From assembly GCA_965657795.1 (NCBI GenBank), contig CBFHQJ010000018.1:1-59861 (forward strand): a stretch of DNA of 59,861 nt. The letters run 5' to 3'. A program made the translations under genes and the position numbers. Below the pieces are notes generated by a model. The model did no database searches, was not told the origin of the DNA, and saw only the letters and a list, made by a program, of their open reading frames with translations. This DNA comes from SW10 sp965657795 (GTDB lineage Bacteria; Verrucomicrobiota; Verrucomicrobiia; Verrucomicrobiales; Akkermansiaceae). This document shows, in pieces, positions 34,435-43,500 of the stretch; within the stretch, counting starts at the first letter, position 1; every line of letters begins with the position of its first letter.

Positions 34435-35184
34435 ATGATTCGCTGGATGGCCCTGTCTGTTTCCCTGGTGCTCGTTTCTTGCTCCCAAAAGACCTTGGGC
34501 CCTTTGGGAAACCCTGCCCTTCCTCCTCCCGGAGGCTCTCCCAATATATTTAAGCGATACTCGGCGGAAAAAGATGCCGAAATGATGGGGGGATGGTCCC
34601 GCAACTTCGATATGTCAGGCGTCTCTTTTAATGAACGTATGACACTGACTTTGGTCACCCGAAGACACGTTGTGATGGCGTCGCATTACCGGCGAAAGGC
34701 CGGAACCAAGGTTATTTTCCACAATCGCATGGGAAAGCGAATTGAGCGAACCTTGGTGAAAGTCACCGGAGTCGCCGGAGATGTTGCGGTTGGAGTTTTG
34801 GATTCTGATGTCCCGCGCGACATCAAAGTCTACCCCCTGCCGGCACCTCGCGAAGATTATTCCAATCTAGTCGGGAGAACCGCCGTGGTCACCGATCAAA
34901 ACCGCCGCATTTTCTTTCACGAGATCAAGCGTGTGAGTCCTACCTCAATCGGCCTCCATTACCAAAATCCCGCTCGACACGGGTGGGGAAAGAAGCTGGT
35001 CAAAGGTGACAGTGGAAACCCTTCCTTCCTGATTAGCGGTGGTGAGCTCGTCTTGATCGAGACCCATACCTTTGGAGGTGGCGGCTCCGGACCTTTTTAT
35101 GGAAGCCCAGCCATCCAGGAAAAACTGTCCGCAGCCATCGATAGATTGGCACCCGGCTATCGACTCCGTTTTAAGTCGCTCTAG
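34435..35184 (+). CDS. Trypsin-fold serine-protease-like lipoprotein
   Basis: A lipoprotein signal (MIRWMALSVSLVLVSC, lipobox VSC, Cys near 16) anchors a protein of 249 residues. It carries a plausible trypsin-type triad: His in VMASHYRRK (about 84), Asp in GDVAVGVLD (about 119), and Ser in VKGDSGNPSF (about 192), followed by HTFGGGGSGP. The GDSG motif is intact. The rest aligns poorly with standard trypsins, so activity is not certain. It should sit on the periplasmic side of a membrane. It stands alone between a terminator and the cbiX pair. Confidence 0.75.
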   Translation: MIRWMALSVSLVLVSCSQKTLGPLGNPALPPPGGSPNIFKRYSAEKDAEMMGGWSRNFDMSGVSFNERMTLTLVTRRHVVMASHYRRKAGTKVIFHNRMGKRIERTLVKVTGVAGDVAVGVLDSDVPRDIKVYPLPAPREDYSNLVGRTAVVTDQNRRIFFHEIKRVSPTSIGLHYQNPARHGWGKKLVKGDSGNPSFLISGGELVLIETHTFGGGGSGPFYGSPAIQEKLSAAIDRLAPGYRLRFKSL

Positions 35185-35232
35185 TGCTGCGACATTCACT
35201 TGCGAGAATCTCAAGTGAAACTAACCTGCGTC

Positions 35233-36054
35233 ATGGAATTTACTCCAAAGCCAAAAGCGGCTTTGCTCATTGTCGGTCACGGGTCCACCGAGAACCCGGA
35301 CTCGTCGGCGCCCTATTTCGATCATGCCCATGAAATCCGGCGTCGAAATGTCTTTGGCGAAGTCCACTGCTGTTTCTGGAAGGAAGAGCCTTCGATGCGT
35401 GAAGCTTTCTACATGATCGACGCCGATGAAGTTTACGTCGTGCCGGATTTCATCAGCGAAGGATACTTCACCCAGGATGTCATCCCAAGAGAACTCGGAC
35501 TCACCGGCCCCACGACCCAGGTTCATGGAAAGACCGTTCATTACTGCGATCCCGTGGGAATTCATCCGTCGATGACTTCGCTGATTCTTCAACGTACCGA
35601 TGAAGTGGCACCCGGAGTTCCACAGGAAGAATCCACCCTCTTCATTGTGGGCCACGGCACCGGCCTCAACAAGAATTCGACCAAAGCAATCAAGGATCAG
35701 GTCGACCACATCAAAACCCTTCCCAATTGCCGTTTTGCCGATGTCATCGATACTTACATGGAGGAGCCTCCCTTCATCGCCGATTGGGGGAAGCTGGCAA
35801 AGACTCCAAACGCAGTGGTTGTGCCCTTCTTTATCGCCGATGGACTTCACAGCTATCAAGACATCCCTGTCATGTTGGGCTTCGAAAAAGAAGAAGGTCT
35901 GGCCGCAAGTCAGAAGGACGTTTTCCGCCACAACCCCTACCATCTTCAGGACAAGACTCTTTACTACTCGGCTGCCATCGGCACCGAACCCATGATGGCC
36001 GATGTCATCCTCGATCAAATCTCAACCTTCGATGCCCAACATGTCGCTCACTAA
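35233..36054 (+). CDS. CbiX-family chelatase (two-repeat)
   Basis: Two tandem CbiX-like halves are visible: LLIVGHGSTENPDSSAPY near the N-terminus and LFIVGHGTGLNKNSTKAI near residues 138-155. Each has the His-Gly metal-site motif. Family members insert cobalt or iron into sirohydrochlorin. The ATG at 35233 gives 273 residues. The next gene encodes the Fe-S domain that in Deinococcus DR2241 is fused to CbiX, and their reading frames overlap by 14 bp. The metal (cobalt for B12 or iron for sirohaem) cannot be told from this window. Confidence 0.85.
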   Translation: MEFTPKPKAALLIVGHGSTENPDSSAPYFDHAHEIRRRNVFGEVHCCFWKEEPSMREAFYMIDADEVYVVPDFISEGYFTQDVIPRELGLTGPTTQVHGKTVHYCDPVGIHPSMTSLILQRTDEVAPGVPQEESTLFIVGHGTGLNKNSTKAIKDQVDHIKTLPNCRFADVIDTYMEEPPFIADWGKLAKTPNAVVVPFFIADGLHSYQDIPVMLGFEKEEGLAASQKDVFRHNPYHLQDKTLYYSAAIGTEPMMADVILDQISTFDAQHVAH

Positions 36055-36679
36055 AGTCCTCGCCGACGCTCTTGATTCCGGAGTCAATCAAATCGGACAA
36101 CTCCGTATTCTCCGTGATCCCATTCGCGTTCATCACATCGATGATTACGATCTCGATACACTCAAGGTTCACACAGATCCGGACGATGCCCGCAAAATTG
36201 GCCTTTACACCCCTGATGGCGAATATCGGTTCACCAAGGGTGAGCTATCTCTCAAAACCGGTTGGCTTTTCAAACTGGACTCAATGGAGGATCTTCGGCG
36301 AACCATCGATCAGTTTTATCCGGCTTCCCTCGGCCTCTGGAATGCCTGGAAGAATGATCGAATTCAGATCCAGAACTTGAGGGATAAACTGAACCGCCAG
36401 ACCGGTATGTATCGCCATGCCCGCAATGTTTCCAACGAAGGGGCCCAGGAATTAGTGAAATGTCTTTGTGGTCCTTCCAACAAATGTGTGAAGAAGATTC
36501 TCTGGAAAATCGATGACGAGAATCCCCTTGAAGGCTCGGAAGCCTCGCGCTTCGAGGGCTTGGTTGGGGACGTTGATGAATCGACCGCAATTCCTATGGT
36601 TTGTCAGGAAGCGTGCAATTTTTTCGTAGCTCAGGCTCGGAAGAAATCGAAAGAGGAATTCGAAGCTAAAGAGCAGTAG
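36041..36679 (+). CDS. DR2241-type Fe-S partner of CbiX
   Basis: A soluble protein of 212 residues. The C-terminal half has four cysteines in C-L-C-G-P-S-N-K-C (about 144-152) and VCQEACNFF (about 188-196), preceded by RQTGMYRHARNVSNEG. This matches my recollection of the 4Fe-4S and stabilising domains at the C-terminus of D. radiodurans DR2241, a CbiX fusion. Here it is a separate gene overlapping the end of the cbiX gene. Starts at 36032 (MPN) or 36041 (MSLTKV) are possible. It probably works with the chelatase. Confidence 0.7.
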   Translation: MSLTKVLADALDSGVNQIGQLRILRDPIRVHHIDDYDLDTLKVHTDPDDARKIGLYTPDGEYRFTKGELSLKTGWLFKLDSMEDLRRTIDQFYPASLGLWNAWKNDRIQIQNLRDKLNRQTGMYRHARNVSNEGAQELVKCLCGPSNKCVKKILWKIDDENPLEGSEASRFEGLVGDVDESTAIPMVCQEACNFFVAQARKKSKEEFEAKEQ

Positions 36680-36743
36680 TTTTTCAGCATTGCCTCAGTC
36701 ACGACGGATGGTCACACTTCCCAGACAATCACCAACGTATCCC

Positions 36744-37070
36744 GTGAAACTCCTGATCTTCCTGCCAATTCCGTTTCTCCTCCTTTCTTGTGCTAATCTC
36801 GCTGCCGACAGATGGGATGAAAAAGAAGAAAAGCCAGAAGTAGAGGCTCGAAGCGACGAGCCTGAGGCTCCCGCTCCCGCGCCCGAGCTCCCGCAGGATT
36901 CGCCTGATGACGATTTAAAATTGGCTGACCCGGTGACGACCTCCGATCTAATGAAGGACGAAAACAAAAAGACAGTTAGCGGTCCTGCACCCGTCAATGT
37001 TCCGGCTCCCGAATCAGACAGCGCTATCGATGTCAAGCCGACCATTCCTTCGCCTTCGGAGGAAGATTAA
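36744..37070 (+). CDS. Small Pro/Glu-rich lipoprotein, function unknown
   Basis: A GTG start at 36744 gives MKLLIFLPIPFLLLSC with a clear lipobox (Cys near 16), then about 90 residues very rich in Pro, Glu, Asp and Ala (PEAPAPAPELPQDSPDD). This predicts a disordered, acidic, surface-anchored tail. Length 108. The frame is open to 36690 upstream, but that region is not signal-like. No family is recognised. It is 17 bp from the following methyltransferase gene. Confidence 0.6.
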   Translation: MKLLIFLPIPFLLLSCANLAADRWDEKEEKPEVEARSDEPEAPAPAPELPQDSPDDDLKLADPVTTSDLMKDENKKTVSGPAPVNVPAPESDSAIDVKPTIPSPSEED

Positions 37071-37087
37071 CGTGAATTGCCCCAATC

Positions 37088-38305
37088 ATGGCTCAACAGC
37101 GCCCCCGCAAATTCAAGGCGGAACCTTACGAGTGGCACGAGATTGTCGAACTCGAAATCGAAGCTCTTTCCAATCTCGGGGCTGGCATCGCAAAACCCGA
37201 CGGCTGGGTAGTTTTTGTGCCCTTTACTCTCCCCGGAGAAAAAATCCGGGCCAAAGTTTGGCGAAATGAAGGGAATTGCTCACACGCGGACTTAGTCGAG
37301 ATCCTTAAGCCGTCGCCCGATCGAATCAAACCTAACTGCCCTCATTTTGGGACCTGCGGTGGCTGCCAATATCAACATCTCCCTTACAAGAAACAGCTTG
37401 AGTGGAAGACCCGACAGGTTCGTGAACTTCTCTCGCACATGGTCGGGATCGATACTGAGGTAAAACCAACCATCCCATCGCCCAAGCAGTGGGGATACCG
37501 CTCAAAAATTACACCTCACTTCCAACGCCCGAAGCCTGGTGAAGACTTCCCGATCGGATTTCTGGAATTCAATAGGCGAACCCGCCTCGTGGACATCTAT
37601 CACTGTCCCATTGCAATGGATGAGATCAACGAAGCCCTGCAGCCCATTCGCGAAGACGTCAAAAGCCGTGCAGCGGAATACAAAAAAGGGGCAACCCTTC
37701 TGCTCCGCGCAACCGAAGACCGGGTCGAGACCGACCATCGGGCTCCAGTCTCCGAGAAGGTTGGCGATTTAAAATTCAACTTTTTGGCCGGCGACTTCTT
37801 CCAGAACAATCCCTTCATTCTTGAATCGTTCACCGGACACGCTGCCGAACAGGCCAGGGGCCCGAATCAAAAGTATCTTCTTGATGCCTACTGCGGATCT
37901 GGGCTTTTCGGACTATCTCTGGCGAAACACTTCGACCAAGTCATCGGAATTGAACTTTCCGAAACCTCGGCAGATTGGGCACGGCGAAACGCCAAAACCA
38001 ACAGAATTGAGAACGCCAGCTTCATTGCGGCTTCAGCAGAGAACCTTTTCGCCGACATCACTTTCCCTTCCGATCAGACTTCGGTCCTGATTGATCCACC
38101 CCGGAAAGGCTGCAGCATCGACTTCCTGAACCAACTCTTCGCCTTCGGGCCCAGCCGGGTGGTCTATGTGTCCTGCAACCCGGCAACCCAAATGCGGGAT
38201 CTCAAGAGCTTCCTGGAACAAGGATATCAGATCGACAGCATTCAACCCTTCGATCTCTTTCCGCAGACCCGCCACCTCGAGTGCGTCATTGCCCTGAGCA
38301 AGTAA
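37088..38305 (+). CDS. 23S rRNA (uracil-C5)-methyltransferase, RlmD/TrmA family
   Basis: A TRAM domain (about 10-70; LGAGIAKPDGWVVFVPFTLPG) comes first. A 4Fe-4S cluster motif CPHFGTCGGC (about 79-88), with a further Cys later (YHCPI), follows. Next is the SAM domain with DAYCGSGLFGLSLAKHF (about 260), then DPPRKGC and the catalytic VSCNPAT (about 357). This is the RlmD/RlmC/TrmA architecture of 23S rRNA or tRNA uracil-C5 methyltransferases. The choice among RlmD (U1939), RlmC and TrmA cannot be made from sequence alone. The 405-residue length is normal. Confidence 0.9.
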   Translation: MAQQRPRKFKAEPYEWHEIVELEIEALSNLGAGIAKPDGWVVFVPFTLPGEKIRAKVWRNEGNCSHADLVEILKPSPDRIKPNCPHFGTCGGCQYQHLPYKKQLEWKTRQVRELLSHMVGIDTEVKPTIPSPKQWGYRSKITPHFQRPKPGEDFPIGFLEFNRRTRLVDIYHCPIAMDEINEALQPIREDVKSRAAEYKKGATLLLRATEDRVETDHRAPVSEKVGDLKFNFLAGDFFQNNPFILESFTGHAAEQARGPNQKYLLDAYCGSGLFGLSLAKHFDQVIGIELSETSADWARRNAKTNRIENASFIAASAENLFADITFPSDQTSVLIDPPRKGCSIDFLNQLFAFGPSRVVYVSCNPATQMRDLKSFLEQGYQIDSIQPFDLFPQTRHLECVIALSK

Positions 38306-38317
38306 ACAAAAGATAGG

Positions 38318-38438
38318 CTTTCTCCAGACTGCCTGCAGGGCTCCTGGTGGACGCTTTGATCAAAGATATCGACGAAAGCGTGTCCGTTACGGTCCCCCTA
38401 TGCTCTGGATCTTCTGACGCTTTGGAGGGCGTCACTCC
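38318..38438 (+). repeat. Palindromic intergenic repeat, copy B (long, interrupted)
   Basis: It opens with TCTCCAGACTGCCTGC (38321-38336), the left end of copies A and C. After about 66 variable bases it closes with GCTCTGG and CTGACGCTTTGGAGGGCGTC (38402-38434), the right end. It lies in the gap between the convergent methyltransferase and rpsA genes. Confidence 0.6.
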
Positions 38439-38444
38439 ATAGAA

Positions 38445-38474
38445 AAAGCCGCCCCGGTCTCCCGAAGCGGCTTT
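38445..38474 (-). terminator. Rho-independent terminator of rpsA
   Basis: AAAGCCGC (38445-38452) and GCGGCTTT (38467-38474) form an 8-bp stem with a 14-nt loop, and the minus-strand transcript continues in a T run. It lies just after the rpsA stop. Confidence 0.85.
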
Positions 38475-38497
38475 GAAGTTTTTCTATCCGGTGAGGA

Positions 38498-40216
38498 TTA
38501 GTCCTCTTCGGACGGGCTCCACTCCTCGGACTCGTTGTTGGTAGTCGCAAGGTTGAATGCTTGCTCCAGACCCACAAGGTCGCTGGATGGACGCAGTGTC
38601 TCGAAGGACTGGCTCTCCTTCTGAAGCTGGTCTTCCGAGTAGGAAACCGCCTTGATGGAGAGGCCGATCCGGCGCTCGATCTTGTCGACCTTGATGACGC
38701 GGGCTTCGACTTCATCACTAACCTTGAGGACATCCTTGACACGCTCCACGTGCTCTTCGCTAAGCTGCGAGATGTGGATGAGGCCATCGATGTCTCCGTC
38801 GAGGCTGACGAAAGCTCCGAAGGAAGCGATCTTAGCAACTGTTCCGGTGACCTTGTCGCCAACCTTGAACTTGCTGTCGATGTCGGACCATGGATCGTTA
38901 TCGAGTTGCTTGATTCCGAGGGAAACGCGCTGGTTCTCCTTGTCGATGCTGAGAACAACTGCCTCGACCTCGTCGCTCTTCTTGAGCATCTCGGATGGGT
39001 GGTTGATCTTGCGTGTCCAGGAGAGGTCGGATACGTGAATCATGCCGTCGATACCTTCTTCAAGGCCAACGAATGCACCGTAAGCGGTGAGGTTCCGAAC
39101 CTCGCCCTTGATCTCCTTGCCGATTGGGTAACGGGCCTCGATCTCGGACCATGGATTCTCTTCGAGCTGGCGGACACCGAGAGAGATCTTCTGCTCCTCG
39201 ATACTGATTCCAAGCACAACTGCTTTGATCTCCTGGTCGAGTTCAAGCACATCGCTGGGGCGCGTGATACGCTTGACCCAGGAAAGCTCGGAAACGTGGA
39301 CAAGTCCTTCGACGCCCTTCTCGATTTCGACGAATGCGCCGTATGGAAGAAGTTTGGTGACCTTTCCGGCAACCTCGGCTCCGATTGGGAAGCGAGCTTC
39401 GATGTCGGCCCATGGGTTGTCGGTCATCTGCTTGAGACCACGTGAGACACGCTCCTTGTCGCGGTCGACGTCGAGGATCTGAACCTCGAGTTCCTGACCG
39501 ATGCGAAGCATCTCGGATGGGTGAGCGATGCGTCCCCAGCTCATATCGGTGATGTGAAGAAGTCCGTCCATGCCCTGAAGGTCGACGAAAGCACCGAAGT
39601 CGGTGATGTTCTTGACCTGTCCCACGACCTTGTCACCAACGATGACGGTCTGAAGGAACTTCTGGCGAAGCTCGGCGCGCTCGGCCTCGATGACCTCACG
39701 ACGGCTCAGAACAAGATTCTTGCGATCGTCGTTCACCTTTACGATTTTGAATTCGTAAACGTTGCCGACGTATTCCTGGAGGTCGCGGGGAGGAATGATA
39801 TCCACCTGGGAACCGGGGAGGAAAGCCTCCACACCGACGTTCACCATAAGGCCGCCTTTGACGGCTCCTTTGACTTTTCCTTTCACGAGGCCACCATCCT
39901 CGTAAACTTTCATGATCTTTTCCCAGTTCTGCTTATGGGCGGCTTTCTCTTTGGAAAGGACGATCAGTCCTTCATCATCTTCGAGGCGCTCAAGGAGAAC
40001 TTCAACTTCGTCACCGACTTCGATATCTTCATCTTCGAACTCGGAAACCGGGATGGCTCCCTCTGATTTGTATCCAATGTCGACAACGACGACTTGGGGG
40101 CGGATGTCAAGAATCGTGCCATTGACAATCGATCCTTCCTTAAATTCGCGGAAATGCTCATCAATGAGAGCCAAAAGCTCTGCATTCTCGGGCTCCGCCA
40201 CTGCGGTATCACTCAT
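38498..40216 (-). CDS. rpsA: 30S ribosomal protein S1
   Basis: Six S1 RNA-binding domains follow one another: at about residues 33-100 (GTILDIRPQVVVVDIGYKSEG), 117-185 (GAVKGGLMVNVGVEAFLPGS), 203-271 (DFGAFVDLQGMDGLLHI), 290-360, 377-447 and 464-532. The acidic C-terminus (SEEWSPSEED) is typical. At 572 residues it is full length. S1 helps the 30S subunit bind mRNA with weak Shine-Dalgarno sites, which suits this genome. The start is the ATG at 40216. Its 5' leader has three tandem TAACC-type repeats right before the start. Confidence 0.95.
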   Translation of the reverse strand: MSDTAVAEPENAELLALIDEHFREFKEGSIVNGTILDIRPQVVVVDIGYKSEGAIPVSEFEDEDIEVGDEVEVLLERLEDDEGLIVLSKEKAAHKQNWEKIMKVYEDGGLVKGKVKGAVKGGLMVNVGVEAFLPGSQVDIIPPRDLQEYVGNVYEFKIVKVNDDRKNLVLSRREVIEAERAELRQKFLQTVIVGDKVVGQVKNITDFGAFVDLQGMDGLLHITDMSWGRIAHPSEMLRIGQELEVQILDVDRDKERVSRGLKQMTDNPWADIEARFPIGAEVAGKVTKLLPYGAFVEIEKGVEGLVHVSELSWVKRITRPSDVLELDQEIKAVVLGISIEEQKISLGVRQLEENPWSEIEARYPIGKEIKGEVRNLTAYGAFVGLEEGIDGMIHVSDLSWTRKINHPSEMLKKSDEVEAVVLSIDKENQRVSLGIKQLDNDPWSDIDSKFKVGDKVTGTVAKIASFGAFVSLDGDIDGLIHISQLSEEHVERVKDVLKVSDEVEARVIKVDKIERRIGLSIKAVSYSEDQLQKESQSFETLRPSSDLVGLEQAFNLATTNNESEEWSPSEED

Positions 40217-40219
40217 AAC

Positions 40220-40250
40220 TGTAGGTTAGAATTTGGGTTAGTTTGGTTAA
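40220..40250 (-). promoter_or_regulatory. Tandem TAACC repeats in the rpsA leader
   Basis: On the minus strand the 30 bases before the rpsA ATG read ATTAACC, ACTAACC and TCTAACC in turn, spaced 9-11 bp apart. They could be an S1 or other protein binding site for autoregulation, as in other bacteria where S1 represses its own translation. This is inference from position only. Confidence 0.3.
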
Positions 40251-40348
40251 TCGTCCAGACGACAGGTGCCCCACTGGAGAAAACGAACATTACGGGGCGC
40301 CAACTTGCTCATTTCCGGCAAATCATTGTCCCCCGGAAGGAACAAACA

Positions 40349-40395
40349 ATTCGCGTTTCCTATTCCCGGAACAAACCGAGAATAAAAAACGCGAA

Positions 40396-40396
<1 letters not shown>
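40349..40396 (-). terminator. Long hairpin just after tRNA-Arg (terminator or processing site)
   Basis: ATTCGCGTTT (40349-40358) pairs with AAACGCGAAT (40387-40396) over 10 bp, with an inner TATTC/GAATA stem. On the minus strand it follows the tRNA-Arg CCA end at once and continues into a T/G-rich run. Confidence 0.5.
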
Positions 40397-40472
<76 letters not shown>

Positions 40473-40546
40473 TAATTCGCGTGGCGGGACTCTAGGAAAA
40501 AAAGTAGACGCGTCAATACTTTAAGAAGAGAAATTCTCGTTTTGTT

Positions 40547-43500
40547 TTAGGAAGCTGAAGCACCCTGCCTTGACAGGCGCCAGCCGAAGACAAGACAAAC
40601 GAGGATTAGAGCGAAAATCAGGATCCGACCGTCCCAAGACCCTTCGGATTCCGAGATCTCCAGCTCCAGATCAAGCTCGAGAGCTTCCTCACCGTCTACC
40701 TGAATCATGCGGGTAAACACGAGAGCATCTCCGTGGGCCGGAATCACCGGATCGATCATTTGCCCAACAGGCTCGGCGATGCGTTGGTTTCTGACCCATT
40801 TGTTGGCGATGGTCTTATGTACCCGATTCACTTCGGCGTTGTTTCCCCGAATGATGTTTTGGAAATCATCCTGTCCAACATTCAAGGTCCCGTTGGTGAA
40901 GACGGGGTTGGCACGTGTTGCCGCCTGAATCTGGTCATTCTGCCCCTGAGGCACGGCCGCTTCGAATTCATTGTCCATGTAAAGTCGCTGAAGCCGGGTA
41001 TTCAACCCAATGATCGCGTTTTGTTTGGCGACGTTTTCCATTTTCACACGGACATCCTCATTACTGGCGGCATCCAGATTCTGCTGATCATAGACCTGTC
41101 CGAGAGCAATGTTCCCGTTGATCTGATCACCGGACTTAAAGAACTTGGATGCTTGGTTCAATCGACCCAGAGAGATTTGCTCCTTCTCTCGATAGCGGCT
41201 GTTGACCAAATTCCGATACTCCTTCCTCGACAGTTCGCCATGGGAGTTTGTCTCCTCGTAATCCAAATCTCCATTGGAGTCGGCAAAGACATAGCCCTCC
41301 GGAAGAGAGATCTTCCAGGAAACATTCTCAAGTGGCTCTCCAATTTTGAAGGCCTGCAACTTAAGATCCTTCACATTAAGTCCACCGAGAGAGGTGGAAT
41401 AAGTAAACCGAACCCGGGCGAAATTTTCATTATTACCAGCGGTGTCACCGGTCACCTGGAATCGATAGGAATCACCATCCTGCACGACAAGGACACTTTC
41501 CTCGTTGACCAGAACTCCGAAGAGGCGGCTCCTGTCCGGGAGCGTGAGTTTTAACGACCCCCGCTGAAGAGTTTCGATCCCAAGTTCCGCCTGATTCATC
41601 AACTCACCCTCAGGAGAAAGCACAGTCAGCAGTGACCCGCTTTTGACACGCATCTTGGAAGCAGCCACCACTGAATGACGGCTTAAGGAAACGGTAACTC
41701 CCCCGCTATTCTGGGTGCTGCGCAGGAAAGCAGCGGGCGCACCACTTCTATCCAGTTGGAAAAGAGCCTTCGGCAAAACAGCCCAGTCAACGAGATCCCA
41801 GTCGGATGCCTTGACTGGTTCGAGTCGCAAGCGAGCGCCCGGGCGCAGAGCGAGATAACTCTCCTGCTGTCGGGCCGGCACAACCCGGACCGTATTAACG
41901 ATCGAACTCGCCTCCGTTTGCTCAAACTCGATACGCAACGGAACGCTTCCAATGACCCGGCGCTTGAAACGAATCTGCCAGCGATCCTCTTCAATGTTCA
42001 CAATGTCTCGTACTTCGCCGCCCGACGCCCGAACCGTCCGGGCATCCACTTCGGAAAGACCTGGCAGCAGGACTTCGAGTTCCTTGATCGAAGAATTATC
42101 CACCTGAAGGAGAAGATCAACGCGGGACCTGGACCGACCTTCCCGAAGCTCAACATCGTTCAAGACCTGAGCGGCCAGGGAAGGCTCGAGTTGGTCCACT
42201 GCCAACGAGAGCTCCCATGATTTCTGAAGAAGACGGAAAGCAAGGGACCCGGGCTGCGAACCACCGACAGATCGAGGATCAAGCGCTGAGAGATCTTTGC
42301 GCGCTGCGACGCGGAGTTGGATTCCACGGCCCGGCACAATCACCAATTGCCCCGACTGACGATTCGCTTCAATCAAAGCCACTTTCGGAACAGACCATTT
42401 CTTAACAGGTAAAGCCGGAGTTGCTGAGGTGAGCACGAGCGAAAACTCCTGCGTTCCAATTGTCTTACCGTTCAGATTCATGACGACCGACCGACTCCCC
42501 TTGTCTTCAACTTCGACCCAGTGGTTCAAGGCCGCGCCAGTGAGAGATTCAACCTCGAAGCCTTTTGGCATTGGGAAGCTCAGGCGAAAAACTCCGGCAC
42601 GAGTAATCGCGGCACTCAGTTCAACCGCCAGAACGGTTCTCTCTTCGCCGAATGAAAGTCTCTGCTTCGAGTCGACCCGCACTTCCGGGGAGACCGGGGC
42701 GACCTTGAGCTTGAGCGAAGCAGCCGCTTTCGAATAACGATAGACCTTCTGAAGAGAAGCCAGGGCCTTGCCGGCACGGTCACGGGGGATGAGACTACTA
42801 CTGAAATCAGCCAAATTTACCGGGGACAACCCCTTCGCCTCATCGCGATCGAGCTGAGCTTCTTTTCCGAAAGCCAAGGCCAACATGCCAACCTCACCGG
42901 CGGCACCTTGCACTCTCATCGGGGAGACCGAAACCTCGACCGGCAACTCGGCCAGCGCCCGCTGGGTTTCAACATCAATATAAAACGGACGGGATTGGAA
43001 AGGAGCCAACTCAACAGTGAGCAGGCGCCTGGAAGGATCAAAGCGCCATGGCCCAATCAACTTGCTGCGAACATCACTGACAGTAAAGCCCTCTGGCACA
43101 GTCAGGACGAGTTGCTTTACTTGCCCCTGGGCAGGGCGGATCTTGACGCGATGACGACCATCAACCACCCCGGGACCCGGAACAAACAAGTCGTCCACCT
43201 CGGCAAAAAAGCGGGAAGCTTCTGCAGCTACATCTCGTGCCTTGGGGCTTAGAATGACGCGGGCATTTCCCTCCGGAGCCAACCACAAGCGGGCTGAACT
43301 CCCCTTACCTTCCAATGCTTTGGTTCGAACCGCCGAACTACTGTCAATGGACCACCCTGAAGCTTCATAAGAAATCGAGAGCTTTCGCACTGCGGCAAGC
43401 CCGGTAAGCACCGGAACGCCCTTCGTTACGAGCCCCGCCGGAGCCTGATAGGAAAAGGTCGCCTTGAAACTTCCTTCTGTAGTAGGGATGACAAGATAGC

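Noticed and set aside
35221..36018. A 265-codon minus-strand open frame
   Set aside because: Antisense to the CbiX gene; no family features.
38561..39445. A 294-codon plus-strand open frame
   Set aside because: Antisense to rpsA; rich in Leu and Asp from the mirror of S1 codons.
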